64,000 nucleotides of DNA from Sporosarcina sp. P33 (GCF_002077155.1 NZ_CP015027.1:3016501-3080500); one strand, 5' to 3'. Positions 45,633 to 55,019 are shown, counted from the stretch's first letter. A program made the numbers and translations. Notes: generated by a model from the sequence alone, not told the origin.

Positions 45633-46388
45633 TTGAAAGTAGTATCTTGGAATGTCAACGGGATCAGGGCTTGTGTAAAGAAAGGGTTCGTAGATTTTTT
45701 TGAACAAGCACAGGCAGATATTTTTTGTATACAGGAAATTAAATGTCAGCAGGGACAAATAGATCTTTCGTTTGAAGGCTATGAATCCTATTGGAACTAT
45801 GCAGTAAAAAAAGGCTATTCAGGAACTGCGGTGTTTACGAAAAAAAAGCCGCTATCTGTTCGTTATGGCTTGAATGATCAGGATTTTGAAGAGGAAGGGC
45901 GTGTGCTGACGCTGGAATTTGATACGTTTTTCCTCGTCAACAGTTATACACCGAATGCACAGCGTGATTTAGCGCGTCTGCCGTATCGTCTGGCTTGGGA
46001 AGACGAATTGCTCGTCCATTTAACCGCACTGGATGCGATGAAACCCGTCATCTATTGCGGCGATCTGAATGTCGCACACGAAGAAATCGATATTCGCAAT
46101 GTGAAATCCAATATAGGAAATTCAGGATTTACGGAACAAGAGCGCGGAAAAATGACACGCCTTCTGAATGCGGGATTTCTTGATACATTCCGTTATATGA
46201 ATCCTGATCAGGAAGGAGCCTATACGTGGTGGTCGTATATGCGTGATGTGAGAGCAAGAAATATCGGGTGGCGTATTGATTACCTCATTATTTCTGAACG
46301 TCTCGGGCCGGCTCTGCAAACGGCTTCCATTCATTCAGAAGTGTTGGGCAGCGATCATTGTCCTATTTCTGCAGAATTTTTAATGTAA
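45633..46388 (+). CDS. exoA: Exodeoxyribonuclease III / AP endonuclease
   Basis: 251 residues. It cuts at abasic sites and removes 3' blocks in base excision repair. WNVNGIRA, FCIQEIKC (metal-binding glutamate), YCGDLNVAH (catalytic D and N) and LGSDHCPI (catalytic D-H) are all present. It is close to B. subtilis ExoA (252 aa). The start is TTG 45633 with a modest AGG-containing site. It is convergent with the MFS gene; the composite repeat lies between them. Confidence 0.94.
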   Translation: MKVVSWNVNGIRACVKKGFVDFFEQAQADIFCIQEIKCQQGQIDLSFEGYESYWNYAVKKGYSGTAVFTKKKPLSVRYGLNDQDFEEEGRVLTLEFDTFFLVNSYTPNAQRDLARLPYRLAWEDELLVHLTALDAMKPVIYCGDLNVAHEEIDIRNVKSNIGNSGFTEQERGKMTRLLNAGFLDTFRYMNPDQEGAYTWWSYMRDVRARNIGWRIDYLIISERLGPALQTASIHSEVLGSDHCPISAEFLM

Positions 46389-46390
46389 TA

Positions 46391-46651
46391 AAAAGAGGCT
46401 GGGACAAAACTAAAAATAAAGTCCGTTCCCCTGCGCTCCAAAAGGCACGCTTTCCGCGGGGCGCGCTTGAGCCTCCTCGTCGCTGGCGCTCCTGCGGGGT
46501 CTCAACATTCGCGCTAAATCCCGCAGGAGTCGGCCTTTTTCCGCTCCGGTCCACTCAAATGCTTTGCAAAGTATTTATTAAAAAATAGACATAAAAAAGC
46601 GTAAGGGAAAACTCCTTTACGCTTTTTTCATATTATGTCCCAGTCTCTTTT
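46391..46651. repeat. Composite intergenic repeat enclosed by a 16-nt inverted repeat
   Basis: The arms AAAAGAGGCTGGGACA (46391-46406) and TGTCCCAGTCTCTTTT (46636-46651) are complementary at 15 of 16 positions with one G-U. Inside is a GC-rich block (about 46428-46552) with CTCCTGCGGG (46489-46498) facing CCCGCAGGAG (46520-46529). It resembles the CTTTCCGCGGG...CCCGCAGGAGTCG intergenic repeats that I recall as common in Bacillaceae. A standard terminator follows. It contains no credible gene. Confidence 0.75.
46593..46628. terminator. Bidirectional terminator inside the composite repeat
   Basis: AAAAAAGCGTAA.GG pairs with CC.TTACGCTTTTTT, symmetrical for the convergent exoA and MFS genes. 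Confidence 0.9.
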
Positions 46652-46652
46652 G

Positions 46653-47885
46653 TCATGAAGCCTCCATATCTGCTTCTTGTGAAATATACCGTCTCTTCCC
46701 CGCGTACATACCGCTTACAAATAGTATGGCTGCGATGACAAGAAACGTGTAAAGCGGCAATGTCCATGAACCTGAATAATCGTGAAGCGAACCGAACAGA
46801 ACCGGTCCGACTGCCGCCAGCAGGTAGCCGATAGACTGTGCCATGCCGGAGATTGATGCTGCCTGTGCCGGAGTGCTGGTGCGCAATGTAAAGAACATCA
46901 TTGCCAGTCCGAATGCGGAACCGCCTCCGAGGCCAATGAAAATCATCCACAGCGCTGTCAGACTTTCGCTGCCGAATTGTACACCTCCATAACCAATCAG
47001 ATAACAGGCAAAAACGCCTATTACAAGTCCGCGTTGATCGTGCACTTTATCCGCAATCACTGGTATGATAAACATCATGGGCAATTGTGCGAGCTGAACG
47101 AGTGCAAGCATCCATCCAGCGGCCTCGTCCGTCATTCCGCCAGTCTGCAATACAACCGGAATCCATGATGCAGTCGTATAGAATAGAAAGGACTGCAGTC
47201 CCATGAAGACGGTGATGCTCCACGCCAGCGGTGAACGCAAGAGCGGCGCGGCGGGCTTCGTTTTCTTATTCTTTTGTGCCGTTTTGACAATTTCCTTTTT
47301 CTTTAGTATCTGAGGAATCCATACAATAATGGCCAGAAATGTGATGACACCCCATATTCCAAGCGCTCCCTGCCAGCCATAGGAAGTCTGATTAGCAATT
47401 GGAGCTGCGATGCCTGAAGCCAGAGTTGCGGATATGCTCATTGACACTGAATACAGTCCTGTCATCAATCCGATATGTAAAGGGAAACTGAGTTTGAGAA
47501 GACTCGGCAGGAGTACGTTTGCAAAAGCGATTCCTACTCCGATTAAAAATGTGCCGATCAGCAGCAGCGTACTGTTGCCGATGGAACGCATAATGATTCC
47601 GAGCAATAAAATGATCATCGAATAGAAAAGTGTGCGGGATAATCCATAACGTTTTGCTAAACGCGGCGTAAAAGGTGATACAATGGCGAATGCCAGTAAT
47701 GGGATCGTAGTCAGAAATCCTGCCAGCGAATTGGTAATCTGCAGCTGGTCACGGATGTTTCCGATGATAGGTCCTACCGAAGTAAGCGGTGAACGGATCG
47801 TGGCGGCTAAAAACAAAATGCCCGCCAGCAATATCCACTGACTTTTCGGGAAATGCAAATGTTTACTAGGTCGTTCTTTTTCCAT
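46653..47885 (-). CDS. MFS transporter, CynX/NimT family
   Basis: 410 residues with about 12 membrane helices. ILFLAATIRSPLTSVGPIIG opening and RLAKRYGLSRTLFYSM (loop 2-3 motif) suggest the cyanate/nitroimidazole transport group that includes B. subtilis YycB. The substrate is not predictable. The start ATG follows a GGAGG site. It diverges from the AEC transporter gene with a gap of 74 bp, so the promoters overlap. Confidence 0.85.
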   Translation of the reverse strand: MEKERPSKHLHFPKSQWILLAGILFLAATIRSPLTSVGPIIGNIRDQLQITNSLAGFLTTIPLLAFAIVSPFTPRLAKRYGLSRTLFYSMIILLLGIIMRSIGNSTLLLIGTFLIGVGIAFANVLLPSLLKLSFPLHIGLMTGLYSVSMSISATLASGIAAPIANQTSYGWQGALGIWGVITFLAIIVWIPQILKKKEIVKTAQKNKKTKPAAPLLRSPLAWSITVFMGLQSFLFYTTASWIPVVLQTGGMTDEAAGWMLALVQLAQLPMMFIIPVIADKVHDQRGLVIGVFACYLIGYGGVQFGSESLTALWMIFIGLGGGSAFGLAMMFFTLRTSTPAQAASISGMAQSIGYLLAAVGPVLFGSLHDYSGSWTLPLYTFLVIAAILFVSGMYAGKRRYISQEADMEAS

Positions 47886-47959
47886 CTTGAAGCCTCCTGT
47901 ATTCCTTGAAGATCATTCTGAGAAGTATGCAGCTGAATCAGCAGAAAGGAGATTCCTTT

Positions 47960-48889
47960 GTGGAGTACTTGCTCATAGTCTTTATAAATGTTATCACACC
48001 GATGCTCATTTTATTAGCAATTGGCGTGGTATTGCAAATAAAGTTTACTTTTAATGTGAAAGCACTGGGGAATATTTTAACATACTGTCTGATTCCCGCT
48101 GCTGTTTTCATGAATTTATATCACACGGTTATTGATGTGGAAGTTTTAGTGGATGTATTACTCTTTGTTCTATTATTCTCAACTTGTTTACTAATTACAG
48201 GTCATTTTTTCAGTAAAATTCTGCGCCTTAACCGTCAGCAGACGGCCGTGATGAAGAACAGCATCGTCCTGATCAACTCAGGAAACTATGGATTGCCTGT
48301 CAGCCAGCTGGTCTTCCATGCGGATCCGCTCGGAGTTTCGATACAAATTGTCCTGATCGTCTATCAAAACCTGCTGACCTATTCATATGGCCTGTATAAC
48401 CTGGTTGCCTCAACTCAATCGGGCACCGAGATTGTGAAGCAGTTTCTCAGGATGCCGATTATTCATGCGCTTTGGCTTGGAGCGCTGCTCAATCTGGCAG
48501 ATATAAGGCTGCCCCAATTTGTTGAGCTGCCGATCAGCCATCTTTCGGATGCTTTCATTGCCATCGCATTAATCACGCTGGGCGCACAGTTGGCGCAAAT
48601 TCAAGTGAAGTCGCTGTGGAACCGCCTCATTTTCCTCAGTGCGCTTGGCCGTCTTATCATTTCACCAGTTGCGGCGCTGTTATTAATTTTGCTGTTACAG
48701 ATAGACGGTGTAACAGCGCAGTCATTGTGGATCGCAAGCTCGTTTCCTACGTCAAGGAACAGTTCCACGCTGGCGCTTGAGTACGATGTAGAATCCGAAC
48801 TTGCGGCCCAAATTGTACTTTTTAACACTGTAGCCAGCAGTTTTACAGTAGGTGTAGTGATTTATCTTTCGTCTTTATTGTTTGGGTAG
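47960..48889 (+). CDS. AEC-family transporter (auxin efflux carrier type)
   Basis: 309 residues with about ten membrane helices. The family includes malate and other organic-acid carriers. VITPMLILLAIGVVLQ, LINSGNYGLPVSQLVF (first half) and SSFPTSRNSSTLALEY (second half) are the paired broken-helix regions. I chose GTG 47960, which has AAAGGAG about 8 bp upstream. The in-frame ATG at 47906 would add 18 residues and overlap the divergent MFS promoter region. Confidence 0.85.
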   Translation: MEYLLIVFINVITPMLILLAIGVVLQIKFTFNVKALGNILTYCLIPAAVFMNLYHTVIDVEVLVDVLLFVLLFSTCLLITGHFFSKILRLNRQQTAVMKNSIVLINSGNYGLPVSQLVFHADPLGVSIQIVLIVYQNLLTYSYGLYNLVASTQSGTEIVKQFLRMPIIHALWLGALLNLADIRLPQFVELPISHLSDAFIAIALITLGAQLAQIQVKSLWNRLIFLSALGRLIISPVAALLLILLLQIDGVTAQSLWIASSFPTSRNSSTLALEYDVESELAAQIVLFNTVASSFTVGVVIYLSSLLFG

Positions 48890-49074
48890 GGTCAGCAGCG
48901 GCTGCATGAATACAGGTCAGATGCACGCCTTTGGCCGGCAAGGAATTTGACAGGTGCATATTGAGAATCTTCTGCTTACAAAGAATCGCAGCCAAACCGA
49001 CCTGACTTTTTGTCCAGAATATGTCCATCTGCCGGCAACTTTAAACCTATCAATCTAAATGGTAAATATTCGTA
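48890..49074. other. Intergenic gap before xpt, no gene seen
   Basis: This part of the 447-bp gap between the AEC gene and xpt holds no credible ORF, and no clear terminator for the AEC gene was found. GGCTGC near 48902 could pair with GCAGCC near 48988, but the loop is long. Confidence 0.5.
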
Positions 49075-49102
49075 TTGAAAATTTGTCGAATCATGCTATA
49101 CT
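49075..49102 (+). promoter_or_regulatory. Sigma-A promoter of xpt-pbuX
   Basis: -35 TTGAAA (49075-49080), 16-bp spacer, -10 TATACT (49097-49102), about 20 bp before the riboswitch aptamer. Confidence 0.65.
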
Positions 49103-49120
49103 GATAGCATTCAGTTAAAT

Positions 49121-49192
49121 AAGACTCATATAATCACGGGAATATGGCCCGTAAGTTTCTACCGGTTTACCGTAAATGAACCGCCTATGGGG
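49121..49192 (+). promoter_or_regulatory. Guanine-type purine riboswitch aptamer
   Basis: The conserved purine aptamer sequence is plain: ACTCATATAATC, then ATATGGC, then GTTTCTACCGG, then CCGTAAATG, then CCTATGGGG. P2 is CACGGG/CCCGTA-like, and P3 is ACCGGTT/AACCG. The specificity base in the J3/1 segment CC-TATG is C, which selects guanine or hypoxanthine rather than adenine (U). It precedes xpt-pbuX, the classic regulated operon. P1 pairing is weaker than in B. subtilis. Confidence 0.93.
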
Positions 49193-49196
49193 AGAA

Positions 49197-49241
49197 TGAA
49201 AAGCAGCTTTTTTTGTCGTTTGACGGAAAAATGCTTTTTCA
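49197..49241 (+). promoter_or_regulatory. Additional hairpin between aptamer and terminator
   Basis: GAAAAGCA plus a TTTTTTTGTCG arm pairs with CGGAAAAA plus TGCTTTTTC. It may be part of the expression platform or an anti-antiterminator. Confidence 0.5.
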
Positions 49242-49248
49242 TTTTTAC

Positions 49249-49308
49249 AAGCGTACACGCCGCTCTCTCATAGTGTTATATGGGAGTAGGGCGTATACGC
49301 TTTTTTTA
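49249..49308 (+). terminator. Riboswitch-controlled terminator of xpt-pbuX
   Basis: AAGCGTACACGCC..CTCTC pairs with GGGAG..GGGCGTATACGC, followed by TTTTTTT, just before the xpt ribosome-binding site. With purine bound it should stop transcription. Confidence 0.85.
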
Positions 49309-49321
49309 TTCGTAAAATTGA

Positions 49322-49920
<599 letters not shown>

Positions 49921-49921
<1 letters not shown>

Positions 49922-51276
49922 TGAAAACTACGCTTCTTGGTTTTCAGCATTTACTGGCAATGTATGCAGGTGCAGTATTGGTGCCGCTCATCGTTGGAAC
50001 GCAGATTGGGTTAACGCCGACACAGCTTACTTATCTGGTTTCAATTGATATATTGATGTGCGGTGTAGCGACCTTGTTACAAATATCACGCAATAAGTAT
50101 TTTGGAATCGGATTGCCCGTTGTTCTAGGCTGTACGTTCACAGCAGTCGGTCCGATGATTTTAATTGGCAATGACTATGGTATATCCGCAATTTACGGTG
50201 CGGTTATGGCTTCGGGGGCAATTATCTTTGTAATCAGCCGATTTTTCGGAAGTCTTGTGAAGTTTTTCCCTCCAATCGTCACTGGTTCCGTTGTGACGAT
50301 CATCGGAATCACTTTAATTCCTGTTGCCATCAATAATATGGGCGGCGGACAGGGTGCCGAGGATTTCGGTTCGATGACCAATATCAGTTTGGCTTTCGGT
50401 ACGTTATTATTCATCGTGCTGATGTTCAGGTTCACGTCAGGATTTATGCAGTCCATTGCAATTCTGCTAGGGCTGGTCGGCGGTACGCTTGCAGCAGTAT
50501 TACTCGGCATTGTGGACTTTTCGAATGTGCAGGATGCTTCTTACGTGCATATGGTGATGCCGTTTTATTTGGCAACACCGACATTCCACTTCCTGCCCAT
50601 TGCGATTATGACACTCGTGGCAATGGTGTCACTTGTGGAATCAACAGGTGTATATTTTGCACTCGGTGATATTTGTGAAGAAGAAATTGATCAGAAAAAA
50701 TTGGAAAGAGGGTATCGTGCGGAAGGGCTGGCTTCAGTGATCGGCGGTATTTTCAACGCTTTCCCTTATACAACGTTCTCTCAAAATGTCGGTCTGATGC
50801 AATTATCCGGTGTGAAGTCACGCCGTGTGATATTGGTGACGGCTATTATGCTGATTTCACTGGGCTTTCTGCCAAAAGTTGCTGCACTGGCAACGATCAT
50901 CCCCAATGCGGTTCTTGGCGGGGCGATGGTGGCAATGTTCGGAATGGTCGTCTCGCAAGGAATCAAGATGCTCAGTCCTGTCATTTCGATAAGCCAGGAC
51001 AATGCAATGATCGTCGCATGTTCTGTCGGCATCGGCCTTGGCGTTGCAGTAGTGCCGGATCTGTTTAATGAATTACCGAAAAACTTGCAAATTTTAACAA
51101 GCAACGGAATTGTGCTCGGCAGTATTACAGCGATCTTCCTGAATATCATTTTCAATATGACGCCTTCTAAGAAAAGACAAGCTGCTGAAAAAGCTGACAC
51201 TCCAAAAACGATGCCTCTTAGCATGAAAGAAGGACCGGCTTCTGTTCTGGCAAGCGCAACAGCAGACCATAAATAA
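49921..51276 (+). CDS. pbuX: Xanthine permease
   Basis: 451 residues of the NCS2/NAT family with about 12-14 membrane helices. FQHLLAMYAGAVLVPLIVG opens the protein. The substrate-site motif region SLVESTGVYFALGD and the NAT signature AFPYTTFSQNVGLMQLSGVKSRRV are clear. It takes up xanthine for Xpt. Translation is coupled through TGATG at the junction. Confidence 0.95.
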
Positions 51277-51333
51277 CTAAAGCGGATGGGACATAAGCAG
51301 GTAATTCAGTGTGATTTCCCATTAGTAAATTAA

Positions 51334-51383
51334 CACCGCGTAAAACCAGAGTTCGTACAACTTGGTTTTACGCGGTTTTTTTA
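51334..51383. terminator. Intrinsic terminator after pbuX
   Basis: ACCGCGTAAAACCA.AGTT pairs with AACTTGGTTTTACGCGGT and ends in TTTTTTT. yqkF is convergent from the other side. Confidence 0.92.
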
Positions 51384-51419
51384 TTTGAGTGCGTGCAGCC
51401 TCAAACTCTTTTATATCGC

Positions 51420-52322
51420 TTACACCCGATGCTCTTCATAACGGTGCGGCACGGTCGCTTTTATTAACTGTTTCAATATCTCGGGGTCTGTCGGTGTGTC
51501 ATATGCCTGCAATGACTCCCGCAGCTGCTCCGGCGTTCTGGAGCCGATCAGCGCAGAGGCTGCAACAGGCTCTTTAAGCGCGAAGGCAAGGGCATAGGCA
51601 TGCAGGTTATCGGTTTGATCAAAAAGTGTTTTTACGGTTTGCTGCAAATCTGACGATGTATAAGACGCGAAACCGTCAGTTTTCTGTATGCGCTTCATTC
51701 CTTCTGCTGTCAGTAATCCTTTTGCCAATGTTCCGCGTGTGACAACAGACGCGCCGTGTTCTGCAATCAGCGGGAAATACTCTTCAGGACGGCGGTCTAA
51801 CAAATTATATTGCATCATGACAGAAACGGCATTACTGCTGCGCAGGAAACGGTCGATGACAGCCGGCCGAATGCTTGATATGCCGTATTCACGAATGACA
51901 CCTTCTTTCTTCAGCGTCTCAAACGCCTCAATTGTTTCATCCGCATCGTCTTCCATTGTACCGCCATGGAGCTGGTACAGGTCGATATAATCAAGCTGCA
52001 GCCGCTGCAGGCTCTGTTTAACCGCGTCCATAATATGTTCTCTGGAGGGATCCCATGTCCAAGACTCCCCTTCAGATGTCCACTTATTTCCTGCTTTTGT
52101 TGCAATGACCAGATCCTGACGCTTTTCTTTCAGCACGTTTCCTATAAGTTCTTCGTTCGTTCCTTTATTATACAGATCTGCTGTATCAAAGTAGTTGATG
52201 CCGCTCTCGATCGCTTCATCCAGGACTGAACGAGCCGCTTCGAGTTCGGCCGGCAGCGACATGCATCCTAAACCGAGTTCAGAAACAAGCAGATCACTGG
52301 AACCGATTGTACGCTTCTTCAT
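51420..52322 (-). CDS. yqkF: Aldo/keto reductase, YqkF-like
   Basis: 300 residues, an NADPH-dependent aldo/keto reductase barrel. The catalytic tetrad is visible as D and Y in NYFDTADLYNKGTNEE, K in VIATKAGNKW and H in YQLHGG. GCMSLPAELEAAR and EYGISSIRP match B. subtilis YqkF. I chose ATG 52322 (MKKRTIG), behind AAAGGAG. The open frame extends a further 135 codons upstream over nudF, which is not coding. It diverges from nudF, as yqkF and yqkG neighbour each other in B. subtilis. Confidence 0.92.
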   Translation of the reverse strand: MKKRTIGSSDLLVSELGLGCMSLPAELEAARSVLDEAIESGINYFDTADLYNKGTNEELIGNVLKEKRQDLVIATKAGNKWTSEGESWTWDPSREHIMDAVKQSLQRLQLDYIDLYQLHGGTMEDDADETIEAFETLKKEGVIREYGISSIRPAVIDRFLRSSNAVSVMMQYNLLDRRPEEYFPLIAEHGASVVTRGTLAKGLLTAEGMKRIQKTDGFASYTSSDLQQTVKTLFDQTDNLHAYALAFALKEPVAASALIGSRTPEQLRESLQAYDTPTDPEILKQLIKATVPHRYEEHRV

Positions 52323-52326
52323 GTGC

Positions 52327-52354
52327 TTCACTCCTTTAGCTTTCATGGTACAAT
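52327..52354 (+). promoter_or_regulatory. Possible promoter of nudF
   Basis: TTCACT (52327-52332), 16 bp, TACAAT (52349-52354). The -10 lies in a small inverted repeat CTTTCAT..ATGAAAG (52340-52359). Confidence 0.35.
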
Positions 52355-52395
52355 GAAAGCAGGAAAGAAAACCAATGGAAAGGGTTGGGTGCTGA

Positions 52396-52929
52396 ATGAA
52401 GTTTGAAGAACGGACCCTCTCAACAAAACAGATATTTGCAGGCAAAATCATTTCGCTGCAAGTGGATGAAGTAGAACTGCCTGATGGAAAACTTGCGAAA
52501 AGAGAGTTAGTGAAACACCCTGGTGCCGTTGCAATTATCGCCTTGACTGAAGATAAAAAGATCGTGCTGGTGGAACAGTTCAGAAAGGCGCTTGAACGAA
52601 CGATGCTGGAGATTCCCGCTGGTAAAATCGAACCCGGTGAAGAGCCGGAACTCACCGCCAGACGGGAACTGGAAGAAGAGACGGGATACCGTGCAAAATC
52701 ATTCAAATATTTGCAGACATTCTCCACGTCTCCCGGATTTGCCGATGAAATTATTCACTTGTACATAGCGGAGAATCTCGTTAGGATTGAACATCCTGCA
52801 GCCGGCGATGAAGATGAATTCATCGAAGTGCTGGAAGTATCCGTAAAAGAAGCGGAAGAACTGATTGCGAACGAACGGATTTATGATGCCAAGACAGTTG
52901 CTGCAGTCTGGTATGTAAAAAACCTATAA
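52396..52929 (+). CDS. nudF: ADP-ribose pyrophosphatase
   Basis: 177 residues. The Nudix box G-x5-E-x7-RELEEETG is seen in GKIEPGEEPELTARRELEEETGY (about residues 76-98). SPGFADEIIHLYIA is the ADP-ribose subfamily pattern. It hydrolyses ADP-ribose to AMP and ribose 5-phosphate. A GGTTGGGTG site precedes the ATG. The neighbours yqkF (divergent), fur and xerD keep B. subtilis order. Confidence 0.94.
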   Translation: MKFEERTLSTKQIFAGKIISLQVDEVELPDGKLAKRELVKHPGAVAIIALTEDKKIVLVEQFRKALERTMLEIPAGKIEPGEEPELTARRELEEETGYRAKSFKYLQTFSTSPGFADEIIHLYIAENLVRIEHPAAGDEDEFIEVLEVSVKEAEELIANERIYDAKTVAAVWYVKNL

Positions 52930-52993
52930 ATGATTGAGCTATTTTAGATCGGACAAGCATATGTTGTAGAAACGATGCGGAGGTGTCCTATTT

Positions 52994-53506
52994 ATGGCTC
53001 GATCATTGTCTTTTATCTATTTGTTCGTTATACTCGCAATCAGTTATATAGGAGGAGCTTTATTATTCAGGGAGTGGCCGGTCACTTCACTTGAACAGAT
53101 CGTCGGTTTATACGATCAGCGTGTAGTAATGGGAGCTGAAGCGGCTTTATGGTCACCTGTAGCTGTGACATTGAGCTTTGTAGTGCTCGCCATCATTCTG
53201 TCAAAATATAAAAGGGTCCGTTTTATGACTATGTTTCTAGGTGCGGTTAAATGCACCCTTTTTGGCTTGTCGTCCACCTATTTACTGTCGACAGGCTTGA
53301 AACTGTTAACGTACACGGTTTGGTGGTTCCCATTCCAGCTGATCAGCTGTTTGCTGTTTCTTATATTATGCACAGTTCTGAACCCGCCATTTTTTGTCGC
53401 ACCGGCCGTCAGGAAAGACCGTCCGCTAACGGCAGTGCCGCTTCTGATTGGCTTACTGCTGATCACGCAGCTGCTGGAACTATCGGTCTTTCATTTCATA
53501 AAGTAA
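52994..53506 (+). CDS. Four-helix membrane protein at the spoIIM position
   Basis: 170 residues with about five hydrophobic segments (3-24, 54-70, 83-100, 104-128 and 146-163). I do not recognise it with certainty. It occupies the place held by spoIIM between nudF/yqkG and fur in Bacillus. The stretch from GAVKCTLFGLSS to LISCLLFLILC has a loose resemblance to the SpoIIM (DUF95) pattern of a glycine-containing helix followed by a pro-aromatic helix. A diverged SpoIIM-related protein is possible but unproven. AGGTG precedes the ATG. Confidence 0.6.
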   Translation: MARSLSFIYLFVILAISYIGGALLFREWPVTSLEQIVGLYDQRVVMGAEAALWSPVAVTLSFVVLAIILSKYKRVRFMTMFLGAVKCTLFGLSSTYLLSTGLKLLTYTVWWFPFQLISCLLFLILCTVLNPPFFVAPAVRKDRPLTAVPLLIGLLLITQLLELSVFHFIK

Positions 53507-53547
53507 TTTCCTCTATACCACATTATGAACGGAACGTTTCCTTTCTA

Positions 53548-53577
53548 TTGTCATCTGGAACGACAGTTTGGTATAAT
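53548..53577 (+). promoter_or_regulatory. Sigma-A promoter of fur
   Basis: -35 TTGTCA (53548-53553), 18-bp spacer, -10 TATAAT (53572-53577), 25 bp before the fur ATG. No PerR or Fur box was recognised. Confidence 0.6.
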
Positions 53578-53602
53578 GGAATCAATTTGAGGGGGGCGTC
53601 GT

Positions 53603-54085
53603 ATGGAGAGCCGAATTGAACGAATCAAGAAGCAATTGCACGGGGCCAGCTACAAGTTGACGCCTCAGCGTGAAGCGACTGTAGCAGTTCTTCTGGAAAA
53701 TGAAGAAGACCATTTAAGTGCAGAAGACGTTTTCTTGCTTGTGAAAGAAAAAGCACCCGATATCGGTCTTGCGACTGTATATCGCACATTGGAATTATTA
53801 ACCGAACTGAAGGTTGTCGATAAAATTAACTTTGGAGATGGTGTGGCGCGCTATGACTTGCGTGAGGAAGGGGCAGCCCGTTTCCACCATCACTTGATTT
53901 GCCTTGAATGCGGAACAGTCGATGAAATTCAAGAAGACTTACTTGGCGAAGTGGAAAAAGTCGTGGAAGGCCGGTATGGATTCACGGTGAAAGATCACTG
54001 GCTGACATTTCACGGGATTTGTAAACGCTGTAAAGCCAAGGATGAACAGCCAGAGAAAGAAAATGACGACAAAGGGATGGCCTAA
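53603..54085 (+). CDS. fur: Ferric uptake regulator Fur
   Basis: 160 residues. The winged helix includes KLTPQREATVAVLLEN and IGLATVYRTLELL. Metal sites are HHHLICLECG (H95-97, C100, C103) and the C-terminal C140-x2-C143 pair, giving the structural zinc site. The Fe(II)-bound dimer represses iron-uptake genes. The fur-xerD order is conserved in Bacillales. A G-rich site (GAGGGGGG) precedes the ATG. Confidence 0.93.
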   Translation: MESRIERIKKQLHGASYKLTPQREATVAVLLENEEDHLSAEDVFLLVKEKAPDIGLATVYRTLELLTELKVVDKINFGDGVARYDLREEGAARFHHHLICLECGTVDEIQEDLLGEVEKVVEGRYGFTVKDHWLTFHGICKRCKAKDEQPEKENDDKGMA

Positions 54086-54128
54086 GCGCTGTCCTTTTTT
54101 AGTTTTTACATAGAAAGGAGGCTGCGTC

Positions 54129-55019
54129 ATGAGAGATGCAAAGTTTGCTTTAGAAGATTATGTGCATTTTCTCACTGTGGAAAGGCAGCTCGCTCAAAAT
54201 ACAGTAAAATCGTATGAGCGAGATCTCACAGCCTACTTGCGATTCATAGAAAGCCTGTCAGTGGAAACACTCGATGCGATTGATCGGGCAACAGTTCTGC
54301 AATATTTACAGAAACTGAAAGACAGCGGGAAATCGAGCCGCACATTATCCAGGCATATTTCGTCCATTCGTTCTTTCCATCAATTTTTAGTGAGAGAGCA
54401 AGTGACTACGCATGATTGTACAATTCATATCGAATTGCCGAAAATCGAACAAAAATTGCCGGATATTCTTTCCATTCCTGAAATAGAGCGGCTGATTGAC
54501 GCGGTAGATGGCAACACTTTTCAAGGAATGCGTGATATTGCGTTACTGGAATTGTTATATGGAACAGGAATGAGGGTAAGTGAATTGATAGCGATTGATT
54601 TGGCTGATCTTCACCTGACAATGGGGTTTGTCCGGGTTTTTGGAAAAGGAAGCAAGGAGCGGATTGTGCCGCTGGGACGCGGAGCGGTTGAGGCCTGCAC
54701 AAAATATCTGAATGAAGCCCGGCCCGGCCTGACCGGTGATACGGAAGCATTATTCCTCAACATGCATGGAAGACGGCTGACGAGACAGGGCTGCTGGAAA
54801 ATCCTGAAAGAGGCAGGGGAGAAGGCGTACATTCAAAAAGCCATTACTCCACATTTATTGCGGCATTCATTCGCCACTCATTTGATTGAAAACGGAGCCG
54901 ACTTGCGCGCGGTTCAGGAAATGCTCGGTCATGCGGACATTTCTACTACACAGCTGTATACGCATGTCAGCAAAAAACGCCTGAAAGATGTGTATAGCAT
55001 GTACCATCCCCGGGCGTAA
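54129..55019 (+). CDS. xerD: Tyrosine recombinase XerD
   Basis: 296 residues, the standard length. XerD resolves chromosome dimers at dif with XerC and FtsK/SpoIIIE. An N-terminal SAM-like DNA-binding domain (1-105) precedes the catalytic domain with R149 (GTGMRVSEL), K173, H242 and R245 (HLLRHSFATH), H268 (LGHADIS) and nucleophile Y277 (LYTHV). An AAAGGAGG site lies before the ATG. Location between fur and deoB is as in B. subtilis (ripX). Confidence 0.95.
   Translation: MRDAKFALEDYVHFLTVERQLAQNTVKSYERDLTAYLRFIESLSVETLDAIDRATVLQYLQKLKDSGKSSRTLSRHISSIRSFHQFLVREQVTTHDCTIHIELPKIEQKLPDILSIPEIERLIDAVDGNTFQGMRDIALLELLYGTGMRVSELIAIDLADLHLTMGFVRVFGKGSKERIVPLGRGAVEACTKYLNEARPGLTGDTEALFLNMHGRRLTRQGCWKILKEAGEKAYIQKAITPHLLRHSFATHLIENGADLRAVQEMLGHADISTTQLYTHVSKKRLKDVYSMYHPRA

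Noticed and set aside
46358..46588. ORFs on both strands across the exoA-MFS gap
   Set aside because: The frames are made of the GC-rich repeat, with an Arg/Ser/Pro-rich composition and no ribosome-binding site.
52323..52727. 135-codon N-terminal extension of the aldo/keto reductase
   Set aside because: It is antisense to nudF and unlike any aldo/keto reductase; a proper ATG with a ribosome-binding site exists at 52322.
53251..53619. 122-codon ORF between the membrane protein gene and fur
   Set aside because: It overlaps the membrane protein in another frame, has no ribosome-binding site and spans the fur promoter.
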